This document shows, piece after piece, positions 8,469 to 16,743 of a DNA stretch of 64,000 nucleotides. Source of the DNA: Acuticoccus sediminis (GTDB lineage: Bacteria; Pseudomonadota; Alphaproteobacteria; Rhizobiales; Amorphaceae). Each line of letters starts with the position of its first letter. The first letter of the stretch is position 1. The stretch spans positions 496,001-560,000 of the forward strand of contig NZ_QHHQ01000003.1 in the NCBI RefSeq assembly GCF_003258595.1. Reading direction: 5' to 3'. Both the position numbers and the translations under genes were made by a program. A model generated the notes under the pieces. The model was not told where the DNA came from. It saw only the letters and a list, made by a program, of their open reading frames with translations, and did no database searches.

Positions 8469-9854
8469 GTGAGCCGCGAAGCCGCCGTCAGACGCGCCAC
8501 AGACCATTTCGACCAGGGAACGTTCCGCGAGGTCCTCGCCCGTCGCGTCGCTATGCCGACCGAGAGCCAGAACCCCGATCGCGCGGACAGCCTCGGCGCC
8601 TACCTCGAAGAGGAGATGGTGCCGGAGCTGACCGCCCTCGGCTTCACCACCGAGATCATGACGCACGAGAAGGCGAACGGCCCCTTCCTCGTCGCCGAGC
8701 GGATCGAGGACCCGGCGCTGCCGACGATCCTCGGCTACGGCCACGGCGACGTCATCCGCGGCCTCGACGACATGTGGGACGAGGGTCTCTCCCCCTGGCG
8801 CCTGACCGAGAAGGACGGGCTCTGGTACGGGCGCGGCGTCGTCGACAACAAGGGCCAGCACTCGATCAACCTCGCCGCGCTGAAGGCGGTGCTCGACGAG
8901 CGCGGCTCGCTCGGCTTCAACGCCAAATACCTCATCGAGATGGGTGAGGAGGTCGGCTCCCCCGGCCTTCGCGAATTCTGCCGCGACCACGCCGAGCGGC
9001 TGAAGGCGGACGCGCTGATCGGCTCGGACGGTCCGCGCCTCTCGGCCGGGCGCCCCACCCTCTTCCTCGGCTCGCGCGGCGGCGTGAACTTCGACATGTG
9101 GATCGACGCGCGCGAGGGCGGCCGCCATTCCGGCAACTGGGGCGGGCTGCTCTCCAATCCGGCCATCCAGCTCGCGCATGCGATTTCCATCCTCGTCGGC
9201 CCGACCGGGCAGATCCGCGTCCCCGAGATGGTGCCGCCCGAGCTCCCCGCCTCGGTGCGCCGCGTCCTCAAGGACGCCGACATCATGGAGGGCCCGGAGG
9301 GCGAGGAGATCGAGACCTGGTGGGGCGAGCCGGGCCTGACGCCGAGCGAGCGCGTCTTCGGCTGGTCATCGCTGGAGGTGCTGGCCTACGAGGCGGGCAC
9401 GCCCAAGACCCCGGTCAACGCGATCCCGCCGCGGGCCTGGGCCCGGCTGCAGCTGCGCTTCGTGGTCGACGTCGACCCGTTCGCGGTGCTGCCGGCCATC
9501 CGCCGTCACCTCGACCGGCACGGCCTCACCAACGTCAGGCTGGAGTTGACGCGCGAGGCGATCTTCCAGGCGACACGTCTCGACCCGGACGACCCGTGGG
9601 TCGGCTACACGTCCGCCTCGATGGCGAAGACGACCGGCAAGCCGACGGCGATCCTGCCGAACCTCGGCGGCTCTCTCCCCAACGACGCGTTCTCCGAGAT
9701 CCTGGGGATGCGCACGATCTGGGTGCCGCATTCCTACCCCGGCTGCTCGCAGCACGCGCCGAACGAGCACCTGCCGCCGGCGATCGCGCGCGAGGGGCTC
9801 GCCCTCATGGCCGGGCTCTACTACGACCTCGGCGAGAACCCGCCGGCCCGCTGA
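8469..9854 (+). CDS. M20 family metallopeptidase
   Basis: A 461-residue cytoplasmic di-zinc hydrolase of the M20 family. The expected metal ligands are visible: GHGDV (His92, Asp94), the bridging Asp in GVVDNKGQ (Asp126) and the catalytic/metal pair in MGEEVGS (Glu160, Glu161). A dimerisation insert follows, starting near GGRHSGNWGG. The GTG start has AGGAG about six bases upstream. Substrates are likely small peptides or N-acyl amino acids. The gene lies downstream of the LysR gene on the same strand and next to an orphan TRAP receptor. Confidence 0.9.
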   Translation: MSREAAVRRATDHFDQGTFREVLARRVAMPTESQNPDRADSLGAYLEEEMVPELTALGFTTEIMTHEKANGPFLVAERIEDPALPTILGYGHGDVIRGLDDMWDEGLSPWRLTEKDGLWYGRGVVDNKGQHSINLAALKAVLDERGSLGFNAKYLIEMGEEVGSPGLREFCRDHAERLKADALIGSDGPRLSAGRPTLFLGSRGGVNFDMWIDAREGGRHSGNWGGLLSNPAIQLAHAISILVGPTGQIRVPEMVPPELPASVRRVLKDADIMEGPEGEEIETWWGEPGLTPSERVFGWSSLEVLAYEAGTPKTPVNAIPPRAWARLQLRFVVDVDPFAVLPAIRRHLDRHGLTNVRLELTREAIFQATRLDPDDPWVGYTSASMAKTTGKPTAILPNLGGSLPNDAFSEILGMRTIWVPHSYPGCSQHAPNEHLPPAIAREGLALMAGLYYDLGENPPAR

Positions 9855-10009
9855 CCGAAGGATGCCGGCGCGACGCGCGTCGGCGTCCCCCTCCCGAGAG
9901 GAACCATCGTCGGCTGTGCCGGCGAGTTGATGCTATCCTAAGGCGTGTGACAGACTGTCCCGCGGACGCACAGAACGATCCAAAAACCGCGTCCGTACGG
10001 GAGGATATT

Positions 10010-11020
10010 TTGCGACACGCATTGACGATTGCGGCGGCGCTCGCCTTGTCGACGACGCTCGCCCACGCGCAGGATTTCACGCTGCGCCTGCAGACGTTCC
10101 ACTCCGCCGACTCGCCGGTCGGCGAAGGCGCCGCCGCCTTCATCGACGACGTTGAGACGATGTCGGACGGCCGCATCAAGATCGAGCCGTTCTTTTCGTC
10201 CGCCGTGGTCAAGTCGGTCGAGACGTTCGACGCGGCGGTCAACGGCATCCTCGACGTCGACATGACGGCGGGCAGCTACCAGGTCGGAAAGGACAGCGCG
10301 TTCCAGTTCGTCGGCGACCCGATGGGCGGCTACGACGACCCGTGGCAGCTCTACGCCTTCGTCTACAACGGCGGCGGCCTGGAGGCGGCGCGCGAGCTCT
10401 ACGCATCCTACGGGATGTACCTGGTCGGCTTCCACATCCAGGCGCCGGAGTCGCTCGCCTCCTCCAAGCCGCTGCGGACCGTGGCGGACCTCAAGAACTT
10501 CAAGTTCCGCTCCCCGCCGGGCATGGAGACGATGATCTTCGCCAACCTCGGCGCGACACCGGTCGTGATGGACTTCACCGAGGTGTTCACCGCCCTGGAA
10601 TCGGGAGTGATCGACGGTGCGGACGCGGCGAACCTCGCCGTCAACAAGTCCCTCGGCCTCTATGACGTGGTCAAGCACGCCACCTACCCCGGCTTCCACT
10701 CGACGCCCGCCAACCACCTCGCCGTCCGCAAGGACATGTGGGACTCGATGCCGGCGGACCTGCAGCGGATCTTCGAGGTGGCATACGAGAAGTTCGCCTT
10801 CCGCCTGACGCTCGCCTCGGCGGTGGAGACGCGCCGCGCGGCCTCCGAACTGGCCGCGCAGGGCGTCGAGATGCACGACTGGTCGATGGAGGACCGGAAG
10901 CTCTTCCGCGACGCCGCGCTGAGCGCCTGGGACGAGTTCGCGGACACCGAACGCGCCAAGCAGATCGTCAAACTCCACAAGGACTTCCAGAGCCTGATCG
11001 GCCTGCGCGAAGCGGACTGA
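10010..11020 (+). CDS. TRAP transporter substrate-binding protein (DctP family), orphan
   Basis: Periplasmic receptor of the DctP family, 336 residues, with a signal peptide ending near STTLAHAQ. Family landmarks include FHSADSPVGEGAAAF, KFRSPPGMETM and the ESGVIDGADAANLA segment that forms the ligand cleft. The TTG at 10010 is preceded by GGGAGG at good spacing and gives a correct signal peptide. No DctQ or DctM membrane gene is adjacent, so the receptor must use a permease encoded elsewhere or be a remnant. The ligand is unknown; carboxylates are typical for the family. Confidence 0.9.
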   Translation: MRHALTIAAALALSTTLAHAQDFTLRLQTFHSADSPVGEGAAAFIDDVETMSDGRIKIEPFFSSAVVKSVETFDAAVNGILDVDMTAGSYQVGKDSAFQFVGDPMGGYDDPWQLYAFVYNGGGLEAARELYASYGMYLVGFHIQAPESLASSKPLRTVADLKNFKFRSPPGMETMIFANLGATPVVMDFTEVFTALESGVIDGADAANLAVNKSLGLYDVVKHATYPGFHSTPANHLAVRKDMWDSMPADLQRIFEVAYEKFAFRLTLASAVETRRAASELAAQGVEMHDWSMEDRKLFRDAALSAWDEFADTERAKQIVKLHKDFQSLIGLREAD

Positions 11021-11032
11021 CCCCACCGACGC

Positions 11033-11058
11033 CTGGCGGGCCGGATTGCGCCCGCCAG
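11033..11058 (+). terminator. Stem-loop after TRAP receptor gene
   Basis: Arms CTGGCGGGC and GCCCGCCAG pair perfectly over nine bases directly after the receptor stop codon. No T-run follows, so termination may be weak or the loop may stabilise the transcript. Confidence 0.4.
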
Positions 11059-11247
11059 ACGCACCATCGGGCCCGGAACGCGCCGTTCCGGGCTCGCCCC
11101 GACCACTGCTCGTCCGTTATGGTCCGGTCGTTGCAGGAGGCTGCGGCGCTCCGTCGGCGGCCGCCTGTCCCGGTGACGCATCGGGGAACATCGAGCGGGT
11201 TGTCGCGTCCCTCGCGGCATCGACCGGGCGCGGATCGGGAGACGCCA

Positions 11248-11631
11248 TTGCTGCGAGAGATTTTCCACCTGATCGGCTCGGTGATCGAGCTTCTCGGCGT
11301 ACTGGCGATCATCGTCGGGGTGGTCTCGGGGGCGTGGATCTTCACCCGCCGCGATCCCGCGTCCGGCGGATGGTCCGGGGCGATCCAGCGCTACAGGGTC
11401 AGCCTCGGCCGCGCCATCCTGCTCGGTCTCGAGCTGCTGGTGGCGGCCGACATCATCGGCACGGTGCTGATCGAGCCGACGCTGACGAACCTGATGGTCC
11501 TCGGCATCATCGTCCTGATCCGCACCTTCCTCAGCTTCGCCCTCCAGATCGAGCTCGAGGGTCGCCTGCCCTGGCGAGGTCCGTCCAGCGCCAGGGAGCG
11601 CGCCGCGCCGTCCGACGGGGACGCGGCGTAG
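11248..11631 (+). CDS. DUF1622 family membrane protein
   Basis: A 127-residue protein with three hydrophobic helices: roughly residues 7-32, 50-72 and 75-95. It matches the general pattern of DUF1622 proteins (short YjbE-like membrane proteins of unknown function): a loop rich in basic residues between helices 1 and 2, then LELLVAADIIGTV and VLGIIVLIRTFLSF. The TTG at 11248, preceded by GGGAG, is my start; an in-frame extension exists but overlaps an unrelated shadow frame. It is convergent with the next gene, 16 bases away. Function unknown. Confidence 0.7.
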   Translation: MLREIFHLIGSVIELLGVLAIIVGVVSGAWIFTRRDPASGGWSGAIQRYRVSLGRAILLGLELLVAADIIGTVLIEPTLTNLMVLGIIVLIRTFLSFALQIELEGRLPWRGPSSARERAAPSDGDAA

Positions 11632-11647
11632 CGCGACCGGGGGCCGG

Positions 11648-13225
11648 TCAGGTCACGACGTCGGCGAAGAGCTCGTCCGTGCCGGTCTTGATGAAGCGCG
11701 GGTCGAGGCCGAGCGGCTGCCTGCGATCGGGTGGCAGCGGCGAGACGAACGGGGCGCCGCCGCGACGCTCCCGGAAGTCCTCGGCGGCCGCCTCGCGCAG
11801 CGCCGCGTCGGTCATCAGGTCGTAACCGCAGGCCGCCAGGATCCTCGCGGTGTTGAGGGAGCCCTTGTCGCCGATCGACATTCCCCCGCACGCGGTCACC
11901 GGCCACGTATGGAGTCCGATGTGCAGCGGGAAGGTCGGCCATGCGAAGACCCCGGTCGGCACCTGGTGGCTGACGTCGCCGACGTCGGTCGACGCGCCCG
12001 CAGAGATATCGACGAGGAACGGCAGTGCTGTCGTCGCGAGCCCGTGCTCCGGCACGCCCATCTCGCGCTGGCAGCCGCGGGCGAACTCCTGTTCGGCCTC
12101 GGTGAATTCGATCGGCACTGCGAGGATGTGGCGGTAGAGCTGGCGGGCGAGCGGCTCGTTCGGCAGGAGGTCGTGGGAGCCGAAGAAGTGGATGAAGTCG
12201 GCGCGGGTCTGGGTCGCGATGGCGGCGCCTTCGGCCACCTCGGAGAGCCACGCGGTCAGGCCGGTGAGGCTCCCCCGGTCGGCCTCCCGCGCGATCACCC
12301 AGACCTGTGCGAAGTCGGGGATGACGTTCGGCGCCTCGCCGGCGGCCTGGTAGGTGTAGTGGATCCGCGAGCTGGGCGGCAGGTGCTCGCGCATCATCTG
12401 CACGCCGATGCCGAACATCTCCGCGGCCTTCAGCGCGCTTCGCCCCTCCCACGGGGCGCTCCCGGCGTGAGCCGTGCGGCCGTGGAACTCCACCCGGATC
12501 TGGTCGAAGGCATTGAGGCGGACGAGGCCCGCACCGGCGAACGGCGCGGAATGCCACGCGAGCGCTGCGTCGAGATCGGCAAAGAGGTTGTCGCGCGCCA
12601 TGTAGACCTTGGCGCCCTCCGTCTCCTCGGCCGCGCAGCCGTAGACGCGGACCGTGCCGGCGGTCCCGCTCTCCTCCATCATGCGCTTGAGCGCGATTGC
12701 GCCCCCGGTGCAGCCGGCGCCCAGCATGTTGTGGCCGCAGCCGTGCCCGACCTCGGCGCCTGTCGGGCCCGGCGTGCGGGTCGGCTCGGCGGCGTTGCCC
12801 AGTCCGGGCAGCGCGTCATATTCCGGAAGGTAGCCGATCACCGGCCCGCCGGTCCCCTGCGACCACTCTGAGACGAACGCGGTCGGGATGCCGGACGTGC
12901 CGCGACTGACGGTGGCAAACCCCGCGGCCTCCAGTTCGCGGAGGTGGATCTCGTGGGACTTGAACTCCGACAGCGAGAGCTCCGGCGTCGCCCAGACCTC
13001 CCGCGAAATTCGGAGGATGGCATCACGGACCGCGTCGGTGTGACGGGCGGCGAGCGCGGACGATTGCGGCGGCCCCTGGTTGGTCTCCGTTGACGGCGAA
13101 GGCGCGGCCGTTCCCGACTGTGCGAACAGGCGGGACGGCGCGCCGGTCGCGGCGACCGTGCCCCCGACGCCGACGCCCTGCAGGAAGCGGCGGCGGTCCA
13201 CTCCCGCCGATTTCGGGTTGCTCAT
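11648..13225 (-). CDS. Tat-exported M20 family amidohydrolase (AbgB / aminobenzoyl-glutamate hydrolase-like)
   Basis: A 525-residue M20D-type amidohydrolase. The N-terminus carries a twin-arginine signal (DRRRFLQGVGVGG), predicting export of the folded, metal-loaded enzyme to the periplasm. Metal-site motifs include GHGCGHNMLG and AAEETEG, and HGRTAHAGSAPWEG marks the dimerisation region. Relatives cleave p-aminobenzoyl-glutamate, N-acyl amino acids or indole-amino acid conjugates. Tat export is less common for the AbgB branch, which is usually cytoplasmic. With the nearby TRAP and ABC receptors it could feed periplasmic cleavage products to uptake; that link is inferred. Confidence 0.88.
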   Translation of the reverse strand: MSNPKSAGVDRRRFLQGVGVGGTVAATGAPSRLFAQSGTAAPSPSTETNQGPPQSSALAARHTDAVRDAILRISREVWATPELSLSEFKSHEIHLRELEAAGFATVSRGTSGIPTAFVSEWSQGTGGPVIGYLPEYDALPGLGNAAEPTRTPGPTGAEVGHGCGHNMLGAGCTGGAIALKRMMEESGTAGTVRVYGCAAEETEGAKVYMARDNLFADLDAALAWHSAPFAGAGLVRLNAFDQIRVEFHGRTAHAGSAPWEGRSALKAAEMFGIGVQMMREHLPPSSRIHYTYQAAGEAPNVIPDFAQVWVIAREADRGSLTGLTAWLSEVAEGAAIATQTRADFIHFFGSHDLLPNEPLARQLYRHILAVPIEFTEAEQEFARGCQREMGVPEHGLATTALPFLVDISAGASTDVGDVSHQVPTGVFAWPTFPLHIGLHTWPVTACGGMSIGDKGSLNTARILAACGYDLMTDAALREAAAEDFRERRGGAPFVSPLPPDRRQPLGLDPRFIKTGTDELFADVVT

Positions 13226-13727
13226 GCGTATCCTCCCGGTGCGAACCGCGCGTTTCTCGGCTTGTTATGTCCGCTCGAACGGCCGGCAATGGCGGCGGTC
13301 ACGCCGCACAGTGCCAGGACGAACGACGTCGCGCCGGCCATGATGAGAGGGTCCACCCGGCCCATCAGCCGGGGGAGCAGTCCACCGGGAATACGGAGCA
13401 GGAACCGGACCCCACCGCGGCAGAGTAGTCTCGCAACGGCGACGGCCGCAACCGCGAGGTCGTGGACGGATGTCGCGGCGCTCGGGACGCCGTGGCGCGT
13501 GTCGCCGCGAAGCGGGCCGCGTCGCGACGGAGTTTACAATCGCGCGGCCGGCGTGGAGAAGTGGATTGGATCGCCCGGCCGATTCCCACATGGACCGGCT
13601 GCGGTGCGCAGCCCTGCGGAGAAGGAGCGTTTGGTGACGTCGGGACGTGGTGCCGCTCCTGAGGTCGAACCGCTGAACGAGCCGAGGCCAGCACCACCCC
13701 CATTCCAAGCTCGAACGAAGGTATACG
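13226..13727. other. Intergenic region without a convincing gene
   Basis: This stretch separates the Tat-hydrolase start from the glycosyltransferase. Open frames here have the proline/arginine-rich composition of out-of-frame high-GC DNA and no ribosome-binding sites. It should hold both divergent promoters. A GAAGG before the glycosyltransferase ATG is the only signal I would call. Confidence 0.5.
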
Positions 13728-14567
13728 ATGCGGATCTGCGTCTGGACGATGGTCTACAATGAAAGCTTCAACCTGCCGATCTGGCTGCGCTATTACGGGC
13801 GCCAGTTCGGTGAGGAGAACCTCTTCGTTGTCGATCATGGAAGCGATGACGGCTCGACCGACAATATCGGCGCCGCCAATCGCATTCGCCTGCCCAGGTC
13901 CGAGGTCACGGTCGCTCGAACGCAGCATTTCATGACCGAAATGTGCACCCAGATGCTGAAGTTCTACGACTACTTCATCTACACGGACTGCGACGAGCTG
14001 CTGGTCGTCGATCCGAAGACGCACGGGTCGCTCCGTGACTATATCAACATGTCGCGGATCGGTTACCTGACCGGGATCGGCCTCAACGTGGTGCAGAATA
14101 TCAAGACCGAGCAGGAGATCGACCCCGAGAAGCCGATCCTGCAGCAGCGGCAGTACGCGCAGTTCGTGGAACCCATGTGCAAGACGCTGGTGACGCGGGT
14201 TCCGATCTCCTGGGACGGCGGCTACCACTTCTGCGACAAGACCCCGGTCTTCGGCGCGGTGTACAACCTTCACATCAAGCGCGTGGACGTCGGCGTCACC
14301 CTCCGGCGCGCGGCGTTGATCCGCACGGTGCCGCGCAGCGACGGCGGCGGCGTGCACCAGCGCCTGCCCGACGAAGAGCTGAAGGCGGGGTTCGAGCATT
14401 TCTCGAAGCGGGAACTGAGCGAGTCCTTCGACTTCTCCAACGAGACCAGGCAGTTCTCCGCGAAGCTCGGCCCGGTCGGCCGGTATATCGGCTATCGGCA
14501 GGACCAGAAGCGGCAGGACGGCAAGGCGATGCACCGCATCCCCGAGTCCTTCAGGGACCTCTTCTGA
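13728..14567 (+). CDS. Glycosyltransferase family 2-like protein
   Basis: A 279-residue single-domain glycosyltransferase, with no signal or membrane helix. The start MRICVWTMVYNESFNLPIW is the GT-A nucleotide-binding strand seen in Glyco_tranf_2_4 proteins. VVDHGSDDGSTDN follows, and the metal-binding acidic motif is in YTDCDELLVVD (about residues 86-96). Such enzymes often modify capsule or surface glycans and usually sit alone in the genome, as here. The lower GC of its first half compared with its neighbours hints at later acquisition. Confidence 0.82.
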   Translation: MRICVWTMVYNESFNLPIWLRYYGRQFGEENLFVVDHGSDDGSTDNIGAANRIRLPRSEVTVARTQHFMTEMCTQMLKFYDYFIYTDCDELLVVDPKTHGSLRDYINMSRIGYLTGIGLNVVQNIKTEQEIDPEKPILQQRQYAQFVEPMCKTLVTRVPISWDGGYHFCDKTPVFGAVYNLHIKRVDVGVTLRRAALIRTVPRSDGGGVHQRLPDEELKAGFEHFSKRELSESFDFSNETRQFSAKLGPVGRYIGYRQDQKRQDGKAMHRIPESFRDLF

Positions 14568-14663
14568 CACCATAGGCTGACCGGGCGGACACCGACGTCG
14601 CGCCCTGCCCCTTGCGGGCCGCAATGCCGGCTCGCAGCGGCCTCCCACTTGCGGCCGGCGGGC

Positions 14664-15614
14664 TCAGAATTGCCAGACGCCCTTGACCCAGAAATAGTCG
14701 CCCTCGAGCCGGTTGCGTGTGTCGAACTCGTGGAGCCAGCGGGCCTCGATCGATGCGGTCGAGCCCTTGACGGGCAGGACGTAGTCGATGACCGGACCCA
14801 GGCCGACCGAACGGCCCCGCAGCGGGCCGACGTTGGCGCCGGGGCCGCTGTCGTCCGTGATCTGCTCGTAGAGGAAGGCGTTGGCGCCGAGGCCGAGGAA
14901 CCCGGGACCAACCGGCAGAAGCTGCTGGACGCTCCCCTCCAGGTGAAGGACGGATCCGCTCTGGTAGTCCGTCGCCTGGTTCTCGGTGTTGAAGGTGATG
15001 CCCCCGAAGACGGCCGCGTTGAAACCGTTCGTCGCGCCATTGTAGGTCAGCGCGAGAGTCGGATCGATCGTCCAGTAGTTGAGGCCGGGGTTGGCGAGGT
15101 GGCCGACCTTGAACGAGCCCGTGGGCGCGAACACCGGCGTCGCCACGCTGACCTGAAAGTCGCCGATCTCCCACGCCATCATGGCCGGGATCAGGGTGAC
15201 GTCGCCGACGCCGGTGACCCGGTCCGTCAGCGAAACCGATCGTCCGTCGGGCGCGGTGACGGTGGCGGTGACGTCCTTGTCGATGACCGGAAGGTAGGCG
15301 CCGAAGGAGTAGTAGGCGCCGAGGATCTTCTGCTCGAACGTGTAGAGCCCGCCGACCGTGACGGCGTTCACCGTCGCGTCGAGACCGGCCGTCAGCCGTC
15401 CGGCGACCGGAAGCTCGGCGGACGCCCTGACGCTGCCGGTATAGCCAAGATAAAGGAGCTGCAGCAGCAGGCCGGGATCGGTGGGGGGATTGTCCATGAG
15501 CGTCGCGAAGGCGCCCGGGATGTAGTGTCCTGAGCCCCCCTCCTCCGCATGGGCGGGGTGGGCCGCCACGGCACACAGGGCAAGGATCGCCCCAACGGAA
15601 ACGCGCTTCCTCAT
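14664..15614 (-). CDS. Outer-membrane beta-barrel transporter (MetA-pathway of phenol degradation-like)
   Basis: A 316-residue protein with a signal peptide cleaved near AAHPAHAEE, followed by GGSGHYIPGAFA and alternating hydrophobic strands; it ends in aromatic VWQF, the classic C-terminal beta-signal recognised by BamA. This architecture fits the Phenol_MetA_deg/SphA-like family of outer-membrane channels, thought to admit hydrophobic or aromatic compounds. The start at 15614 (MRKRVSV) is chosen for the signal peptide. The substrate is unknown. The Crp/Fnr-type gene lies next upstream on the same strand. Confidence 0.8.
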   Translation of the reverse strand: MRKRVSVGAILALCAVAAHPAHAEEGGSGHYIPGAFATLMDNPPTDPGLLLQLLYLGYTGSVRASAELPVAGRLTAGLDATVNAVTVGGLYTFEQKILGAYYSFGAYLPVIDKDVTATVTAPDGRSVSLTDRVTGVGDVTLIPAMMAWEIGDFQVSVATPVFAPTGSFKVGHLANPGLNYWTIDPTLALTYNGATNGFNAAVFGGITFNTENQATDYQSGSVLHLEGSVQQLLPVGPGFLGLGANAFLYEQITDDSGPGANVGPLRGRSVGLGPVIDYVLPVKGSTASIEARWLHEFDTRNRLEGDYFWVKGVWQF

Positions 15615-15778
15615 GAGAACTCTCGTCTTTGTTAAGACGTACAACCCCCTCGGGGCCATCGCCGAAGGTTTCAACCGGAAGTAAAACAGAAAAATCGCGA
15701 TAAATATGCTCGAAATCGGACAATCCGTCGGCAGAGTTGCCCGCTGTTGCTCGACGGACACAGGCTCCGCTCGCGCCG

Positions 15779-16495
15779 CTACTCGCCCAGCCTGGCGAGA
15801 AGCGCCGCGGCGTCGCGGATCGCGATCCCCCGGTAGGAACAGGTGATGAAGCCCTCGCCTTCGAGGTCGCGCAGGATCGTCGACAGATGGGAGCGGGACA
15901 GGTTGGCGATCTGGCCGAGCTCGTCCTGCGTGAGGGCCACGCTGCTCGCCTTGAAGCCCGGCTCGGCGCACCGGTAGCCCGCCAGACGCAACAGGAGCGC
16001 GATCGTCCGGCGGCGGGAGGAGCGGATCATCATGTCGTCGATGACGCCGAGCGAGATGCTGAGGCTCCAGAGCAGGCATTGCGCGGCCCAGCGCCAGGCG
16101 AACGGATCGGCCGCCGCGAGGGCCGCGTAGTCGTGCTGCGAGATATGCAGGACGGTCGCCTGGCCCGAGGCCTTGATCCCGGCGAGGCGCGCCGTGTTGG
16201 CCACGACCGGTCCGAAACCGCCCCAGAAGCCCGCACCGGCGAAGTGGATCACGGACGGTCCGCGCTCATTGGTCGCCACTTCGATCCGGACCCCGCCGGA
16301 CGCCACGCCGTAGATGCCGCCGGTCGGCTCCTCGATCCGGTAGATCGGCTCGTCGTGATGGACGTGCTTGACGCTGCTGCGTGCCAGCAGCGCCTGACGA
16401 AAATCCTCCGGTGCGCCCGCGAGCCAGCCGACGGTGGACACGACGTCGATGGCGTCGGCATGTGTCAAATGCACGAAATTTCCAATTTCAGACAA
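15779..16495 (-). CDS. Crp/Fnr family transcriptional regulator
   Basis: A 238-residue regulator: an N-terminal cyclic-nucleotide-binding-like beta-roll (around residues 20-120), a dimerisation helix, and a C-terminal winged HTH with LTQDELGQIANLSRSHLSTI as the recognition element. No N-terminal cysteine cluster is seen, so it is not a canonical oxygen-sensing Fnr. A Gly-Ala-rich GAGFWGG replaces the usual cAMP-binding RSA motif, so cAMP binding is doubtful. It is divergent from the first sulfatase gene and upstream of the outer-membrane channel gene; either could be a target. Confidence 0.88.
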   Translation of the reverse strand: MSEIGNFVHLTHADAIDVVSTVGWLAGAPEDFRQALLARSSVKHVHHDEPIYRIEEPTGGIYGVASGGVRIEVATNERGPSVIHFAGAGFWGGFGPVVANTARLAGIKASGQATVLHISQHDYAALAAADPFAWRWAAQCLLWSLSISLGVIDDMMIRSSRRRTIALLLRLAGYRCAEPGFKASSVALTQDELGQIANLSRSHLSTILRDLEGEGFITCSYRGIAIRDAAALLARLGE

Positions 16496-16743
16496 TCGAC
16501 GCTTTCAAACAATGTAAGATTATCTATGCTTTCAAGCGCCGTATAGAGAGGGGCGCAGGACCAAGTGTGCACATAGACGGCCCGACCTGAATGACATGAA
16601 CGAAATAAAGCTCAGTGTTTTATTTCGAATGAATGCCATCGAGCCGACGCCGGTGCACCAGCGAGGCGCTTTTCGACGTACCGGATCCGTGTCTGGCCGG
16701 GTCACGAATTCTGACATCGGCCCCCTGAGATAACGAGAGGACT
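16496..16743. promoter_or_regulatory. Divergent promoter region with direct repeat GCTTTCAA
   Basis: This AT-rich gap separates the Crp/Fnr gene from the sulfatase. The octamer GCTTTCAA occurs at 16501-16508 and again at 16529-16536, a 28-base periodicity, with TATCTATG between the copies. The repeats could be regulator half-sites near the Crp/Fnr gene's own promoter. GATAACGAGAGGACT just before the sulfatase ATG supplies its ribosome-binding site. Confidence 0.4.
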
